A stretch of DNA of 64,000 nt from Ephydatia muelleri (GCA_013339895.1 JABACO010000005.1:6542205-6606204); one strand, 5' to 3'; numbered from the stretch's first letter, positions 22,470-35,590 are shown. Made by a program: numbers and translations. The notes: generated by a model not told the origin, from the sequence alone.

Positions 22470-23225
22470 TTCGGACGCTCATTACGTATTCCTGACGCGT
22501 CATTGCAAACGTCCGTTAATTTTCCGCGTACGCGTCCATTGAAATGTATGGAACAAACTGCTTTTCTGTTCAACCTAAATCAGGAAAGGACAGAAATGAA
22601 AAATTCGTTCAAGATTACAGTGAAGCACATCATAAGCTATGCTTTATTTATGAAATAAAAAATTTCACGGTCTATCTGTGACTTCCATGGCCCTAAAACA
22701 ACACGTCCATAGACACCTGTAGAAATTTGATAAAAATTAGGGTTCTTTCAAGACGTTTGTACATTTTTCTCAGGATCTGTGATAGTTGTGGTAAAATTCG
22801 TTTCGGGTTATGTTAACCAGATCATCGAGGAAGGTGTGTGTTACCATACAACACTCTTTTGCCTACTTCTGTGACTTCCTGAGTCACTTTTAGTGGTTGA
22901 GGTACTCAATGTCCATTTCTACAATGATTTACGTAAGAATAATGGACGTTCGAACATGACCTACGGGCGATGGCACTGCGGGAAAACGCTTGCCCTGAAC
23001 CAGACTCACTCAGGTATGTTGCAGCTGAAGTGTTTAGGTGTTCTACATGTGCGTAGCAACCATAGCTAACTGTTTTGCTCCGCATACGTCATGTTCGCTC
23101 CGCAAAATAACACGTTTATGCGATGCCCAACAGTGTGCCAGTAGTCACGTTACATTTGGCATCCTAAACATGCTAGTCGTTGTTCGTAACGCTCCGTATC
23201 TGTATTTGAGAATCGAGGGTGATCC
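22470..23225. repeat. Dispersed repeat R1, longest copy
   Basis: About 750 bases, starting TTGCCAGAAGTTTCGGACGC, shared with 28310-28933 plus 30478-30600; its tail recurs at 24370-24577. The 206-codon open frame across it (23038-23658) includes repeat sequence that is noncoding elsewhere. Confidence 0.8.
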
Positions 23226-23329
23226 ATGGATAGAGCTGTATCGCTTGCGATATCATATATATATTTGCCAGATCATCGCCAAGTACGAAGTACATAACCA
23301 ACTACAATTCCTTGCGTACGCATCTACAT

Positions 23330-23490
23330 TTCCGTTGTTCTATACAAAATATCATTTTGAAGCTGACAGACACAGCGACAGGGACAAGCCATATAAGGAC
23401 AGCATCAATCACGTGATAAGCGGCACAATAGTTTTATGTACAGTAGGAGCTGACAGCGACCTCCCAGACACCATATATATAGCTATTGGA
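23330..23490. repeat. Second copy of the repeat at 16.1 kb
   Basis: Shares GGGACAAGCCATATAAGGAC, AATCACGTG and AGGAGCTGACAGCGACC with 16100-16330. Confidence 0.65.
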
Positions 23491-23714
23491 AATCATCACG
23501 TTCCCAAATTGTATGGTCTCCCACTGCTGATGCCTCTGTGGAATAAGGACTATGTAGTATTAGAATGTGGTGTAATCACTGCATTAGAACATAGGACTTT
23601 ATGGTGTAGTGGTGTGCATTATTTGCCAACCTCATTATATAACTGTCAGTCTATCTAGCGTTCGGGCTATTTCCCTACAGCCTCTCTTTAGAATAGTACC
23701 TATATTAATCCCAG

Positions 23715-23772
23715 TGTGTGTGTGTGTGTGGTGTGTGTGTTTGTGTGTGTTGGTGTGTGTGTTTGTGTGTGT

Positions 23773-23803
<31 letters not shown>

Positions 23804-23920
23804 CATGCAAGCATGTGTGTTGTATTCATGTGCATGTGTGTCATATGTGCGTGTATCGATGTGTGTGGATGTGTATGTGTGTGTGTGGGTGTGTGTGTGT
23901 GTATGTGGGTGTGGAACCTT
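23715..23920 (+). repeat. (GT)n-rich microsatellite, interrupted
   Basis: About 200 bases, directly upstream of a copy of repeat R3. Confidence 0.95.
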
Positions 23921-23924
23921 ATGA

Positions 23925-24290
23925 TTCCTGATCTGAAGGGAGTTTTAAGGGTGATGGCAGGGTAGGAGTGATGTCATGTACTTGCTTATCTATTGGTGTG
24001 GGACTGGTATCCTTCTAAAGGTTTGGTTGTGTTGGGGAGCAACAAAACACTGGGACCTCAGTGCTGGACTGAGTGTCTGCACACTGTACATGGGACCCTT
24101 GGGTGAGACCATGCGAAGCATTATGCACTTGAATTTTACATTTAGTCATGCATGTCAGCAAAGAGCTGTGCAATGATAATCTTGCTGGATATCTTTTCTA
24201 CATTTAACCATACCCACAAGGTGACAGTGATGTAATGTATGTTTATCAACTGGCTGGCAACTGCTGCAGGCGGGATTAATTAACCTCATC
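23925..24290. repeat. Dispersed repeat R3, copy A 5' part
   Basis: Similar to 25505-26090 and 30780-31034 (GATCTGAAGG, GGACTGAGTG, GACCATG, AGCATTATGCAC blocks). Confidence 0.7.
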
Positions 24291-24369
24291 ACAATTTTCC
24301 ACATCAGGAAGAGATGTCAACAGTAAGTGGTTTGCCCACTATCCAGTAACCCTATATTGATGTGTCCAC

Positions 24370-24576
24370 AGGTGCATAGGTGCTGTACATGTGCGTAACA
24401 ACCATAGCTTGACCTGCATACCTAGTATTTATGGCCTACGTATACCGTAGATGTACTCTCTGATCGACGTTTGTGGTGCGCTACAGTACGCCGGTAGTCA
24501 AGTTAGGTTTGACATCCTATAAATGGCAGTCACTGTTTGCATAGTGGCCGATCGAGGGAGAAAGAAAACAAATAAA

Positions 24577-24577
<1 letters not shown>
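24370..24577. repeat. R1 tail inserted within the R3 region
   Basis: GGTGCTGTACATGTGCGTAA, ATCGACGTTTGTGGTGCGCT and GGCCGATCGAGGGAGA blocks also occur at 28900-28933 and 30478-30600. Confidence 0.75.

Positions 24578-24605
<28 letters not shown>
24578..24605 (+). repeat. Poly-G run, 28 bases
   Basis: Follows the R1 tail and an A-rich stretch. Confidence 0.95.
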
Positions 24606-24609
<4 letters not shown>

Positions 24610-24689
24610 TACCCATGCCCGTGGGGGATCATATGCAGGCCCGGAAGTTGACTCCCCGGGTCCAGGCCTGCATTTCGATATCAGAAGAG

Positions 24690-25096
<407 letters not shown>

Positions 25097-25139
25097 ATTC
25101 TTGCCAGCAGAGGGTCAGATCAGCTGATGGTGTGCATGT

Positions 25140-25410
25140 ACTTGAATTCAGATGCTAACAGTTTACTTAGCAGGTAACCACCACTAATGAATCAACCACA
25201 AAGATATGAGCAAAAAGAAAAAGATCTGGAGAATGTTTACCACGTGTTCACACACACACACATACACACATACCACACATACACACATACCGCACACACA
25301 CACACACACACACCACACACATGCACACACACCACCACACACAGATACACACACCATACACTTACATCTCATGGTAGAGGAGTTTTGTTTGTGTGTGTGT
25401 GTGTGTCGGA
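25140..25410. repeat. R3-linked segment plus (CA)n and (GT)n tracts
   Basis: AACAGTTTAC, ACCACCACTAATGAAT and CAACCACAAAGATATGA recur at 38083-38145, again next to a CA tract, so the R3 unit spans its internal microsatellite. Confidence 0.7.
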
Positions 25411-25504
25411 GTATTTTTACATGTATGTTTGTATGCATGGAGAATGTTTTTTAACATTTCTGCATGTTATGGGTTAGTGTAGAAATCATATATCAGAACA
25501 TTAA

Positions 25505-26360
25505 GATTCATAATCTGAAGGAGGGTTAGGGGTGATGGTGGGGTTGGAGTGATGTCGTACTCGATCATCAGTGGGGCTGTTTTGTACATGCTTCTTTTCA
25601 TTGGAAATCAGCTTTACTAAAACATCAGCATGCATAGTGACTAGTGACTTGGCCTGGTAGTCTGTAGCAGTAGCCAAACAACCTTTTGGTTTTTTCCTCT
25701 CACCTCTTGTAAGTCCTCATCTCTCTCCCTCTTATCTTGCTGATTTATTCTATTCATTACCTCCTCCCTGTACTCCCTCACACCAGCAGATGTTGGACTG
25801 GCACCCTTCCAAAGTGTTGGGGACCAATGTCTACCAGCAGCCAGTGAAGCTCTGGGACCTCAGGGCTGGACTGAGTGCCTGCAAGATGTGTCCCTAAGGC
25901 GCCCATCTCCATTTGGCAGTATTCTGGGTATGACCATGAGCATTATGCACGAATGTGGTCATAGCCAAGAACTGTGCAATGATACTGATATTTTTGCTGG
26001 ATAGCATATGAGAGTTCAGTTTCACTTTCACATAATCCTTTCTAAATTTAGCCATGCCCACAGGCTACTGTGATGTGTGTGAAATGGAAACTGGCTGACA
26101 AGCATGCTGCCAGGGATCACCTGATCAGACATCAGAGGAGATGTCAACAGCCACAAGATGAAGTCAGACCCTATATGAATGTGTCTACCTGGTGAGGGAG
26201 GGAGAGAGGTGTGTAATGGCCTGCTGGGGAGTGTTGGAGAGTGGAAGGTAGCCGCTGATCGAGCTTCAACTAGTGAAGCAGCTACAGGCATTTCTTTTTC
26301 TATTGGTATTGATTACCTCCTCTTGAGTGTGTTCAGTGCTTGTGTTTGTGTGTGTGTGAT
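25505..26360. repeat. R3, copy B (most complete)
   Basis: About 850 bases including the site AACTGGCTGACAAGC near 26090, which is the uninterrupted form of the sequence split by the element at 31035-35791. Ends in TGTGTTTGTGTGTG. Confidence 0.8.
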
Positions 26361-26409
26361 AATGTAGTCTATTCACTGCTGTGTAATGTGGGGCTGGGGA
26401 CGAGATTAG

Positions 26410-27112
26410 AGACATACACATTCACACACACTTGCACATACACACGCCAACATACATGCACACACACACACACAAACACACACTTACACATGCACACACA
26501 CTTACACATACACACAAACACACACATACACACACTTACACACATACATACATACACATACACACACTAACACACACTTACATGCATACACACACAAACA
26601 CACAACATACATACACACAAATACACACACACAAATACACACACACAAATACACACACACAAACACACACAAACATGTACATGTACATACACAAACAAAC
26701 ACACACAAACGCGCGCACACATATGCACACACATATACACATATGCATACACAATGCACACACAAATGCACATACACATGCACACACACACATACACAAG
26801 CACGTACACACATAAACACACACAAATGCACACACATAACACATATACACATACACACATACATACACAGACAAACACACAAATGCAAACACACATGCAC
26901 ACACACATACACATTCATATACAGACAAATGCACACACAAACGCACACACATGCACACACACATGCACACACATACACACTCATACATACACTGTACACA
27001 CATATACACACACAACATACACACATACATACACTGTACACACATATACACACACACTTTACACACACATACACACACAAACGTACACGTACACATACAA
27101 ACATATATACAC
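26410..27112 (+). repeat. (CA)n-rich microsatellite field, about 700 bp
   Basis: Imperfect CACA with TACA and AACA variants. Gives long His-Thr or Val-Cys frames on both strands, which are not genes. Confidence 0.97.
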
Positions 27113-27277
27113 GGTGAACCTATACTAAGTTGTGATTTTCAATTCAGTTCCATGCAAGGTCTCGGAGTGTAATCACAGTATTTATATTGATCAAGAGGCA
27201 TCTGTACACAAGAGTCCACAACGAAATAATCATACTTTTTAGATTGATTGGATTAATTCCAAAATCCATCAATGGAC

Positions 27278-27283
27278 ACACAT

Positions 27284-27337
<54 letters not shown>

Positions 27338-27417
27338 GCACACACATAAGGTATGTGTGTGTGTGTGCATGTGAGTGTGTGTGTGTGCGTTTGTGCATGT
27401 GTGTGTGTGCATGCGAG

Positions 27418-27453
<36 letters not shown>

Positions 27454-27455
27454 TA
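27278..27455 (+). repeat. (CA)n followed by (TG)n, inverted microsatellite pair
   Basis: CA array 27278-27348 and TG array 27353-27455 are complementary and could pair as a hairpin. Confidence 0.93.
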
Positions 27456-28309
27456 GGAGAGGTTGCTGCCTCATTCAAACTTGGCTAATTGGTGCATGGT
27501 GCTCTGTATATAGATATACATTTGCAAATGTACAGACGTACATACAGTGTATAAAGATAGTTTGGGTATGCTGTATACCCATCCCAGCTCCAAACACTTT
27601 GGGTCATTGATCTTTCTGGTCTCAGCCTCCTTTGCTGCAGCCCCTTCAGACAGGCTTGCTGCTGTTAGGATTGATGGGATTCAGGGAGAGGTCACCATGA
27701 TGTCAAAGGCAGCATGCTTCCCTCTCTCCCAATTGAGGACAAGTACATCCGCTGGCTGGGTATGGCTTAGGTCAAGAGTAAGACCACTGCTCGACTCTAC
27801 CCTCACTCCAAGGTGGGCATGATGGCAGAACTCAACAAGCACGTTACACAGATGATTGTGGCAAGTGACTACACCTGGACAAGGGGGAGGAGAAACTAAC
27901 CTACTTTGTAGTTCACAATTTTTTTTATCACACTGCCAAACAAACACGAGACAGCCTGCATAATGACCACAGTGCTGTATGTTACCACATTTCATAATGG
28001 CCTTAATCTTAAAACCCCAGTGGTTGGAAAGCAACTGATGGTATGTGTACATGTAACCAGCTCAGCAAAAGGTCACGGCATGCAGTCACTCTTAGAAAAG
28101 CCTGCAAGTATATCTCTACCACACACACATGCACATGGCCTTATGTATGTATACATGTAGCTGCATGTCTACAACTTTGCCTCCCCCCTCGCACACTCTA
28201 ATCGGAACCCCAATGTACGTATGCCAGTGTGCCCCGATGTATGCCTATTGCCAGGCTTGGCCTATTACATCATACCATGCATGCCTTCCCCTATCCGAAC
28301 ACCCTTCGC
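27456..28309. other. No gene recognised; short coding-like stretches
   Basis: Plus strand 27700-27890 reads LPIEDKYIRWLGMA, then a stop, then HSKVGMMAELNKHVTQMIV in one frame. It looks protein-like, but the family is unknown and no splice model is clear. Confidence 0.3.
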
Positions 28310-28933
28310 ATTGCCAGAAATTTCGGACGCTCGTGACGTATTCCTGACGCGTCATTGCAAACGTCCGTTAATTTTCCGCGCACGTGTCCATTGAAATGTA
28401 TGGAATAAAGTGCATTTCTGTTCAACCTAAATCAGGAAATGAAAAAAACGTTTAAACATATCAGTAGTGCAGCACATCATAAGCTATGCTTTATTCATGA
28501 AACAAAAAATTTCATGGTCTATCTGTGGGTTCCATGGCCCTAAAACAACACGTCCATAGACACCTGTAGAAATTTGATAGAAATTAGGGTTTTTTCAAGA
28601 TGTTTGTGCATTTTTCTCAGGATCTGTGATAGTTGTGGTAAAAGACGTTTATTATTATGTTAACCACATCATCGAGACAGGTGTATGTTACCATAAAACA
28701 CTCTTTTGCCTACTTCTCTAGGTTCCTGAGTCACTTTTAGTGGTTGAGGTACTGAATGTCTTCATTATTAATTCTTCACAATGGTTGCATGACGTAATGG
28801 ACGTTTTTAACGGGCGTGAGTATCTCTGCTGCAATGCTTCCCTGAATCAGACTCACTCAGGTATGTTATAACTGAGGTGCTTAGGTGCTGTACATGTGCG
28901 TAACAACCATAGCTTGACCCGCATACCTAGTAT
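28310..28933. repeat. R1, copy split by foldback insertion (5' part)
   Basis: About 620 bases closely similar to 22478-23070. Breaks off after CATACCTAGTAT, where the foldback element begins. The expected continuation appears at 30478. Confidence 0.85.
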
Positions 28934-29221
28934 ACAAGTAAATAAAAAACCTTCTCTATGAGAAAGTTGGTGGGATATAGGATTTGACGGCAATGGTGGT
29001 GTAAAAAGCAAGGAAACAAGGTTCTGTAATAGTCAGGGAAAATGTCATAGTCCTATATTTAGCCCGTTTGTAGCATATACTATGTTCGTGTGCTAAATAT
29101 AGGACTATGACATTTCCCCTTACTATTACAGAACCTTGTTTCCTTGCTTCTTACACCACCATTGCCTTCAAATCCTATATCCCACCAACTTTCTCATAGA
29201 GAAGGTTTTTTATTTACTTGT
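28934..29221. mobile_element. Foldback element, second copy
   Basis: Arms 28934-29063 and 29092-29221, 130 bases each, near-perfect reverse complements with a 28-base loop. Same termini and internal GTGGTGTAAAAAGCA block as the 10247 copy, but about 80 percent similar in the rest. Confidence 0.9.
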
Positions 29222-29719
29222 TTCATTCTTTTTTTTTTTCATGCATATTATTCCGATGCATGATGCGTAATTGATCGCAAGTGATCCATATTGATTCGTA
29301 ATGTTCAGCCACCATGTCATACACACAAAACATTGAAAACAACACACTAATAGTTTGGATAATAATTGTCTCTGATGTTTTTTCCAGCAGCACCTTGCAG
29401 TACAGAAGTGGGAATATCCCACAAAAGAGGGAATAGTCACACACTAACAGATTACGCCAGAGTAGTCCTTGTATACAACATCCTTGGACAGAGCGGTGCA
29501 GGTGAGTGTCCAGAAGCAAATGGCAACCAATAGCATCCTTGACAACCTTTTTGGCCAAATTGTGTGAGATAATGGGGAAAGTTAGTACACAAATCAACAT
29601 ACATGTGGCCACCAGTAGCTGGTAAAATCTATTGAGAGTAAACAGAAGCCATATCCAGGAGAACTGGAAGGGATATGGGCATTGCTAAAGATCAAAGAAA
29701 GATCACACACACATGCATA

Positions 29720-29770
<51 letters not shown>

Positions 29771-29929
29771 ACAATATTCTTACAATGCACCAGAAGCACT
29801 TGGTAGAATCTGGGAGTTCACAGAAGCCATATGTACACCGTCTTTGCACCACAAATGATGAGATAGCAGTTGTTAATCTAATCATCACAGATCAGCACAG
29901 AGCAGCTCTTGTACAAACACAAACACAAA

Positions 29930-29979
<50 letters not shown>

Positions 29980-30205
29980 ATATATACTTACAAGTACTGT
30001 CAATGGATGAAGTACTTTCTTTCTCTGGAGATGCATAAAGCTTCTTTGGGATGTAGTTTGCAGGTCCTTCCTGATGTGGTTAGAGACTCATCTGAAACAA
30101 TTGTTAGAAATGATGCCAATTACATTGCATAACCACAATGCTTGTTTGTGAGCCATTTCGGGTCGCGTAATTTTAATGAGATTCATAGTCGGGGGGGTCT
30201 AATCC
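29222..30205. other. Unidentified sequence with two (CA)n tracts
   Basis: (CA)n at 29705-29770 and 29935-29977. Between and after them a plus frame (29785-30132) reads HQKHLVESGSSQKPYVHRLC and is open, but it is partly made of microsatellite and matches nothing I know. Confidence 0.4.
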
Positions 30206-30436
30206 TATAGAGGAGTTGCATGTGACGTCGCGCGCGTCTTACATCACTAAGTATGTTACTATAAATATGCGCTGCGTGGGTACGAGATAAACAATAACCG
30301 GACGGGAACAATAGAAGGCGGCAGCATTCGCTCACGTGGTACATATTTATAGCGTGCCGTATACATAAATAGCAGCATACATATGATGTAACTAAACAAT
30401 GCAAGGCGCGCGTGACGTCAATGCAACTCCTCTATA
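30206..30436. mobile_element. 231-bp MITE with about 30-bp TIRs containing CRE-like sites
   Basis: Left end TATAGAGGAGTTGCAT then GTGACGTCGCGCGCG. The right end is the reverse complement of TATAGAGGAGTTGCAT then TGACGTCACGCGCG. Possible TA duplication. A related end (GTGACGTCAATGCAACACCT) occurs near 57056. Confidence 0.75.
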
Positions 30437-30477
30437 TGGAAGTTTAAAATTCCGAAGTTTCTAGCGAAACTTCCGAT

Positions 30478-30600
30478 ATTATACAGTAGATGTTCTCTCC
30501 GATCGACGTTTGTGGTGCGCTACAATATGCCGGTAGTCATGTTAGGTTTGGCATCCTATAAATGGCAGTCACTGTTCGCGTAGCGGCCGATCGAGGGAGA
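30478..30600. repeat. R1 tail, continuation of the 28310 copy
   Basis: ATCGACGTTTGTGGTGCGCT to GGCCGATCGAGGGAGA, as in 24460-24560. Confidence 0.8.
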
Positions 30601-30779
30601 TTTTCATGGGGCAGGACTGCTGTTAAAAAAAAAAAGGGGGGCGGGGGGGAGGGGGAAGTACATGTACCTTTCTGGCCCAATCGATACGAAACGCCAAGGG
30701 TGCTGTACGTTTCCACTTTCGGGCTCGATACAATTGAAGAGCGGGCCTCAGCAGGAAAGTGGACGCCCGCGATACCAGC

Positions 30780-31034
30780 AGTCAGCTGAAGCTCTGGGGG
30801 ACTGAGTGCCTGCAAGATGTGTCCCTATGGTGCCCATCTCCATTTGGCAGTATTCTGGGTGTGACCATGAGCATTATGCACGAATGTGGTCATAGCCAAG
30901 AACTGTGCAATGATTTTTCTGCTGGATAGCATTTGAGAGTTCAGTTTCACTTTCACACAATCCTTTCTAAATTTAGCCATGCCCACAAGGCTACTGTGAT
31001 GTGTGTGAAATGGAACCACAATGGAAACTGGCTG
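30780..31034. repeat. R3, copy C 5' part (interrupted)
   Basis: Similar to 25840-26100. Interrupted exactly after ACTGGCTG by the element at 31035, and resumes at 35792. Confidence 0.85.
31027..31034 (+). repeat. 8-bp target site duplication, left copy
   Basis: ACTGGCTG, repeated exactly at 35792-35799. The empty site is seen in R3 copy B near 26090. Confidence 0.93.
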
Positions 31035-31612
31035 CAGTGGCGTAGCGTGAGTGTTGTGCGCCCGGGGACATAATGCACTACTGGCGCCCGCGGGGGGGGG
31101 GGGGTGTGCTCTCGGCTTCGAGCCCGGGGGGGGGGGGGGGGGGGGCACGGTTGTATGCGGCTGGAAACTGGGTTGACAATTAGAATATTACGGTATTTAT
31201 CCAATATATATGAAGACATTCCTAATTAAAACTGCCTGATGTTTCAAAGCTAAAAACTGCCCTTCTAACACTTCAAATAAACGCAAGAACTGTTTTTCAG
31301 ACGCCATCACAACATGCCTTTATGTACCACTCATCACGCATAATGTTTATCCACACGTCATCAGCACGCGCAGCAGTTTCTTAATACCACGCGGCACGTA
31401 TCTTGGCAGAGTGGTTACGTGATTCAGTACTGCAGTCTTCAGGAACTGAATTGGAAGGTAGGTCGGCCATCAGTGTCTAGAGCAGAGATGAGGTAACATT
31501 TATTCATGATCCAGAAGATGCCGCGAATTTTCTGTAGGCACAAAAACTAGGAGTGTATCTTTTGAATAATCGATACATTTTCTAATTACAAGCCCATGTA
31601 CATGATTACAGG

Positions 31613-34199
31613 ATGGATTACCACATCCAACAACTATGCAGGGTATGCAGACAAAGGCTAAAAAAGTGCAAACAAAAGACTGTTAGCAGTTTCCAGTGCA
31701 AAGTGTTTGCAGCTAATCTGCACATAGCATTTGGTGTTGACACGACAGGAGATAATGTCCACATACACCCAGAGCTTTTGCAGCTGCTGTGAACGCTCAA
31801 GGCACAGAGCCATCACTGCAAAGACAGAGGTGGTCCATCATAGGTGTTCTGTGAAGCCGCTGTTTCAGTAGGAGATGCACAGTGATCAGGAATGCAAGGT
31901 AAATAAGTAAGAACTAGCAAATGCATCATTGGTGAAATAATACACAGGTATGCAAGCACTTTGAAGTAAGTGGAAGGGGAACACTCAGAAGGCACACTGC
32001 TGGAAGAGGCCGCCTCCCAGGTGCAACACCCAACATGCTTATTAAATACCTTAAGGAGATTGCTCCCACTCCTGTTTTTGAGCATCATCCACCATGCAGT
32101 TTCAAGCCAGAACCATCCTTGAGCAGCTGACCTGCCAGGTGTGTCTTAAAATTCTACAACAGCCTCTTGAGCTGCTATGTGGTGCACTTGCATGTGCACA
32201 ATGCATTGTGGAGCGAGTAGCAACGTCAACTACACTGCAATGTCCCTGTTGCTCTTCAGATGCTCACCTCATGCCATCACATATCTGACCAGCACCAGAC
32301 TTGATACTTGTGCTGCTGAATGATATACTGGTTCTGTGTGTGAAATGCAACAGAGAAATGAAGGCCCATAGCTATGAAGGGCACGAGTGTACATCATGTC
32401 TCACTGCTAGTGAAGAAAGAACAGTTGCGGGAATTCTGAAGAGAGCTGTCTCTACCAGTCCTGATAAGAGTATCATAAAACTGGCTACTGGAGGAGCAGT
32501 TAAGTGCATTTAACTCAGTTCACAACACCTGTGTCTTTTGCTGTTTTGAAGCTGGTGACAGTGTCACCAACCTTCATGTGACTTTAGATCGCTTCAAAGA
32601 CCAGGTCGAACATCTGCATGGAATGAAGTGGAGGTAGGTAGGAAGTTCTAACTAGTATGCAGCAAACAGTGTATAAAGTATCAATAGGCAATACACTGTC
32701 AAGATATTCATGTGCGGGGACTATGAGTTTTTGTCAAAGATGTATGGCTTATCTGGTGCAAGTGGTATGTGCCACAAATTCAATGCAAGTGTCATGCAAA
32801 ACATAATTAACCATGCAATAGGGTGCTACCCTTGTCTATTTTGCATTATTGGAAGTGACGAGATGGCAACCCCTCTTTCAATCCGAGGGTATGCCACAAG
32901 AAGGACCCTTGAGACAATAGGTTCTGACCATCAGCACTATGTCGCAGCAGGGAGCATCAGAAGAGAGGCACAAAAGTTATTAAATAGCATCTCATTGCCT
33001 ATATTCAATATCCCAGTTTCACAGGTACAGGTACATGTATAAAATACTGAATCTGACTTACTCCTCAGAAAACATAGGTCTGCCCACCTGGTCTCCACAT
33101 TACACTGGGTATCTTTACCAAGCTGTTTCATTTGCTGGAAGCTGCATGCCATCAGCTGGACCTGGAGCTAGCTTTGCATATAACAGATTTTACCGGGCCC
33201 TCTTCCAGCTTTTCAAAGTACAGCCAGGAGCTTCAAAACCTCTCTTTCCTCCAAGCTGAGCTCGAAAAAGCCCAGCAATCACATGAAGAATTGCAGAACA
33301 TGGCTACATACATGGCCCTAGTCAATGGGGAGAAAAGTCCACTAGCTGTGAATCTCATAAAGCAATCTGCTGCAAAAATGAAATCTGTAAAGGCACTTGT
33401 AAGTCACAATGACTATACAATTATGAATTACACAACATTCTATACTAGAAAGCCAAGGTAGCTAAAGGCATTGCCACAGTTCAAAAGGGGTTTTCTGAAA
33501 AGGAGGGCCCCTTTGTAAAGCAACTTGACCGTGCATTACAGTTGATTGGAGTGCAGTGCCAACAATACTTTGGTGGTGCATTTGTTGGGAACCATGTTCA
33601 TAAGGCACTGAAGGTACATATACTATGTTTTATGCAAACTATTAACCATGAAAACATTTTCCAGCTACCTAATGTGAAGACTCTGTGCACAGCCATCTCA
33701 CAAATGGCACAAGAGAAGCTGCCCCATCGATCTGGAGAGGTAGCAGAGAACATGAAAAACTTTATCAATTTGTTTTCCTTGTTTGGAAAATGCCACAACA
33801 TCAGTGACCAGAACTTTATTGATGAGCCACAGATCCATGCATTAGGCCAGGTTGGAAAAATATATCCTTTTTTATTTTCTGACTATCTTTTTTTTTTCCA
33901 ACAAAACAGGCTATTGAAGAATTCATGGCATTCTTCCAACAGCAACAGTCCCAATCAAAATGCACTTAATGGAAGACCATGCTGTACAGTGGGCAGCAGC
34001 ATATCATGTTGGTTATGGTCTCTTAGGAGAACAGGGTGCGGAGTCCATACATGCCAAGTTTACTCAACTTAGCTTGGCATTTGTGTCAATAAAATACCGG
34101 GTGAAACAGCTGCAATGCATCGTAAAGGAACATTTGCTAAGCATTGAACCATGCATGGTGGCTGCTATACCCCCTCCAACCAAGAAACAAAAGACATAG
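31613..34199 (+). pseudogene. Transposase with RAG1-like N-terminal zinc and RING region, multi-exon, frameshifted
   Basis: Starts MDYHIQQLCRVCRQRLKK; the first block ends HIHPEL then, one base out of frame, FCSCC. The next block (about 32115-32520) is RING-like: CQVC, 11 residues, CGALACAQC, then CPCC, with Ala where the RING His should be. CVKCNREMKAHSYEGHEC follows. This order (Cys pair, HP-E-FC, RING, zinc finger) is that of the RAG1 N-terminus. Later exons: 32704-32764 (CGDYEFLSKMYGLSGASG), 32822-33024 (CLFC), 33078-33398 (VCPPGLHITLGIF), 33449-33613 (FVGNHVHKAL), 33665-33850, 33910-34199 (MHLMEDHA, GLLGEQGAESIHAKF). Splice sites are good, but frame breaks near 31783, 32110 and 33925 make this copy probably inactive unless they are errors. 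AATAAA follows at 34243. Confidence 0.8.
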
Positions 34200-34242
34200 T
34201 TCTCCTCACCCCCTACTTTTCAATGTATTTAGTAATAATCAC

Positions 34243-34248
34243 AGAATA
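34243..34248 (+). other. Poly(A) signal AATAAA of the RAG1-N-like transposase
   Basis: About 45 bases after the stop codon. Confidence 0.55.
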
Positions 34249-34249
34249 A

Positions 34250-35100
34250 AGTTTAAAAACGTTTAGGGTGGAAATTGATGAATTCTCTACCATCAGTGGA
34301 TTTTATTTGATGAATCCAGGGTGGTTAAAAGGCGTTTCCTCACTGGATACTCAAATCCAGGATGGAAAAGCCTTGAAGGCACTGGGTTTGTGGTGGAAAC
34401 CAACCTGGATTTTGTTTATTAAACCAGCCTGGAGGTCTGTATTTTCAGTCATATAAAAAATTGGAGGCCACGTTTGTAAATCCTGCAGTGCAGAAGGCTT
34501 CTTACACGTATATGGTGTGACCCAACATGTTTGGCCACGTTTCTTAAAAGTTCTAAAAATTTATCAGCATATTAGATGATCAAAACTCACTCGTACAGTA
34601 TTTGCTACGTATAGTATTATTTCCTTGTGTTTCATGCACAAGTATATATAATACCGCGGTAACTCGTAAAAATGGCCCATTTCAAAAGGCTGGAAAACTA
34701 CTTCAGAAAATTCGTAGACACTAGTATTTACAAAAAATTGATAGCACATGTTGTCCACTTTACCATGAAAGTTTTGTCTGAGTCTATTTCAGTTCCTGAG
34801 AGTCGCTATCCTTTACTGAACTCACGCGGTCGGAGTTAGCTGTGCGCAAGTAGAGAGCTTTCGAGCGCCCAAGCCAGCAGTGCTATTTGATAGACCACGT
34901 GATTTGTGCTTTGTATTAAAGGTCAGAGGTGCCTCGCACTCATTGTATGGCTTTTAGGTGTTTGTTGCATTTGGTTTACTTCGTGCACAGCACGGACTTC
35001 GGTTGTCAGGGTCGTTGCTATGGGATTACGCAACCATTTCAATATTTTGAGGCGTAGGGCTTTCTTTCCACGCGTTCAATGAGAGCAGACAGCCGTGGGG
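34250..35100. other. Noncoding 3' part of the 4.76 kb element
   Basis: No gene seen. Includes a block with GGATTTTATTTGATGAATCC and AACCAGCCTGG repeats around 34290-34440. Confidence 0.5.
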
Positions 35101-35105
35101 GGGGG

Positions 35106-35590
35106 CAGCCCCGGATCCAGGAATTTGTTATGGGGGGGGCGGTTTACCAGAGGGGCGGCAATGTATGCGAAGCTGTTTGAACGGAGGAGGGGGGTGCAGT
35201 CCGCTTACGACGGGGGGGGGGGGGGGGGGGGGGGGGGGGTGCAGTCCGCTTACGAAGGGGGGCTGCCAGCGGTGGTTTCTAGCGTCCCATCGGCAGTTGC
35301 AATTGATGAGAAGAAGCGCCAGACGCCAGAAAAAAATTCTGAAATTTTGCTACATCCTTCAGTTCCTTCTCCACTAGCAGACAAATCCTTGATCTTTTTA
35401 GACTTCCGAAATGAAGCTCCGGATTGCTTAAGCCGCTTCGACATTTGTAGAAATTTGACGTGCTAATTGGATAACGTAATGCAAAACGCACAGGTACCCA
35501 GACTTTAAAATCAGGGGCGGAGGGGGGCGGCAATTATATGAGAATGGGGGGGCGGCCGCCCCCCCCAAGCCTATGCTGGATCCGGGGCTG
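35106..35590. mobile_element. 485-bp nested hAT-like MITE
   Basis: Starts CAGCCCCGGATCCAG and ends with the exact reverse complement. The flanks are G runs, compatible with an 8-bp GGGGGGGG-type duplication (one mismatch). Holds a 28-base G run (35212-35239). Confidence 0.7.

Noticed and set aside
23038..23658. 206-codon plus-strand frame
   Set aside because: Large parts belong to dispersed repeats (R1 and the 16.1 kb repeat) that are noncoding in their other copies; no domain, no splice context.
26432..27128. His-Thr-rich and Val-Cys-rich frames up to 200 codons
   Set aside because: Produced by the CA-rich microsatellite field.
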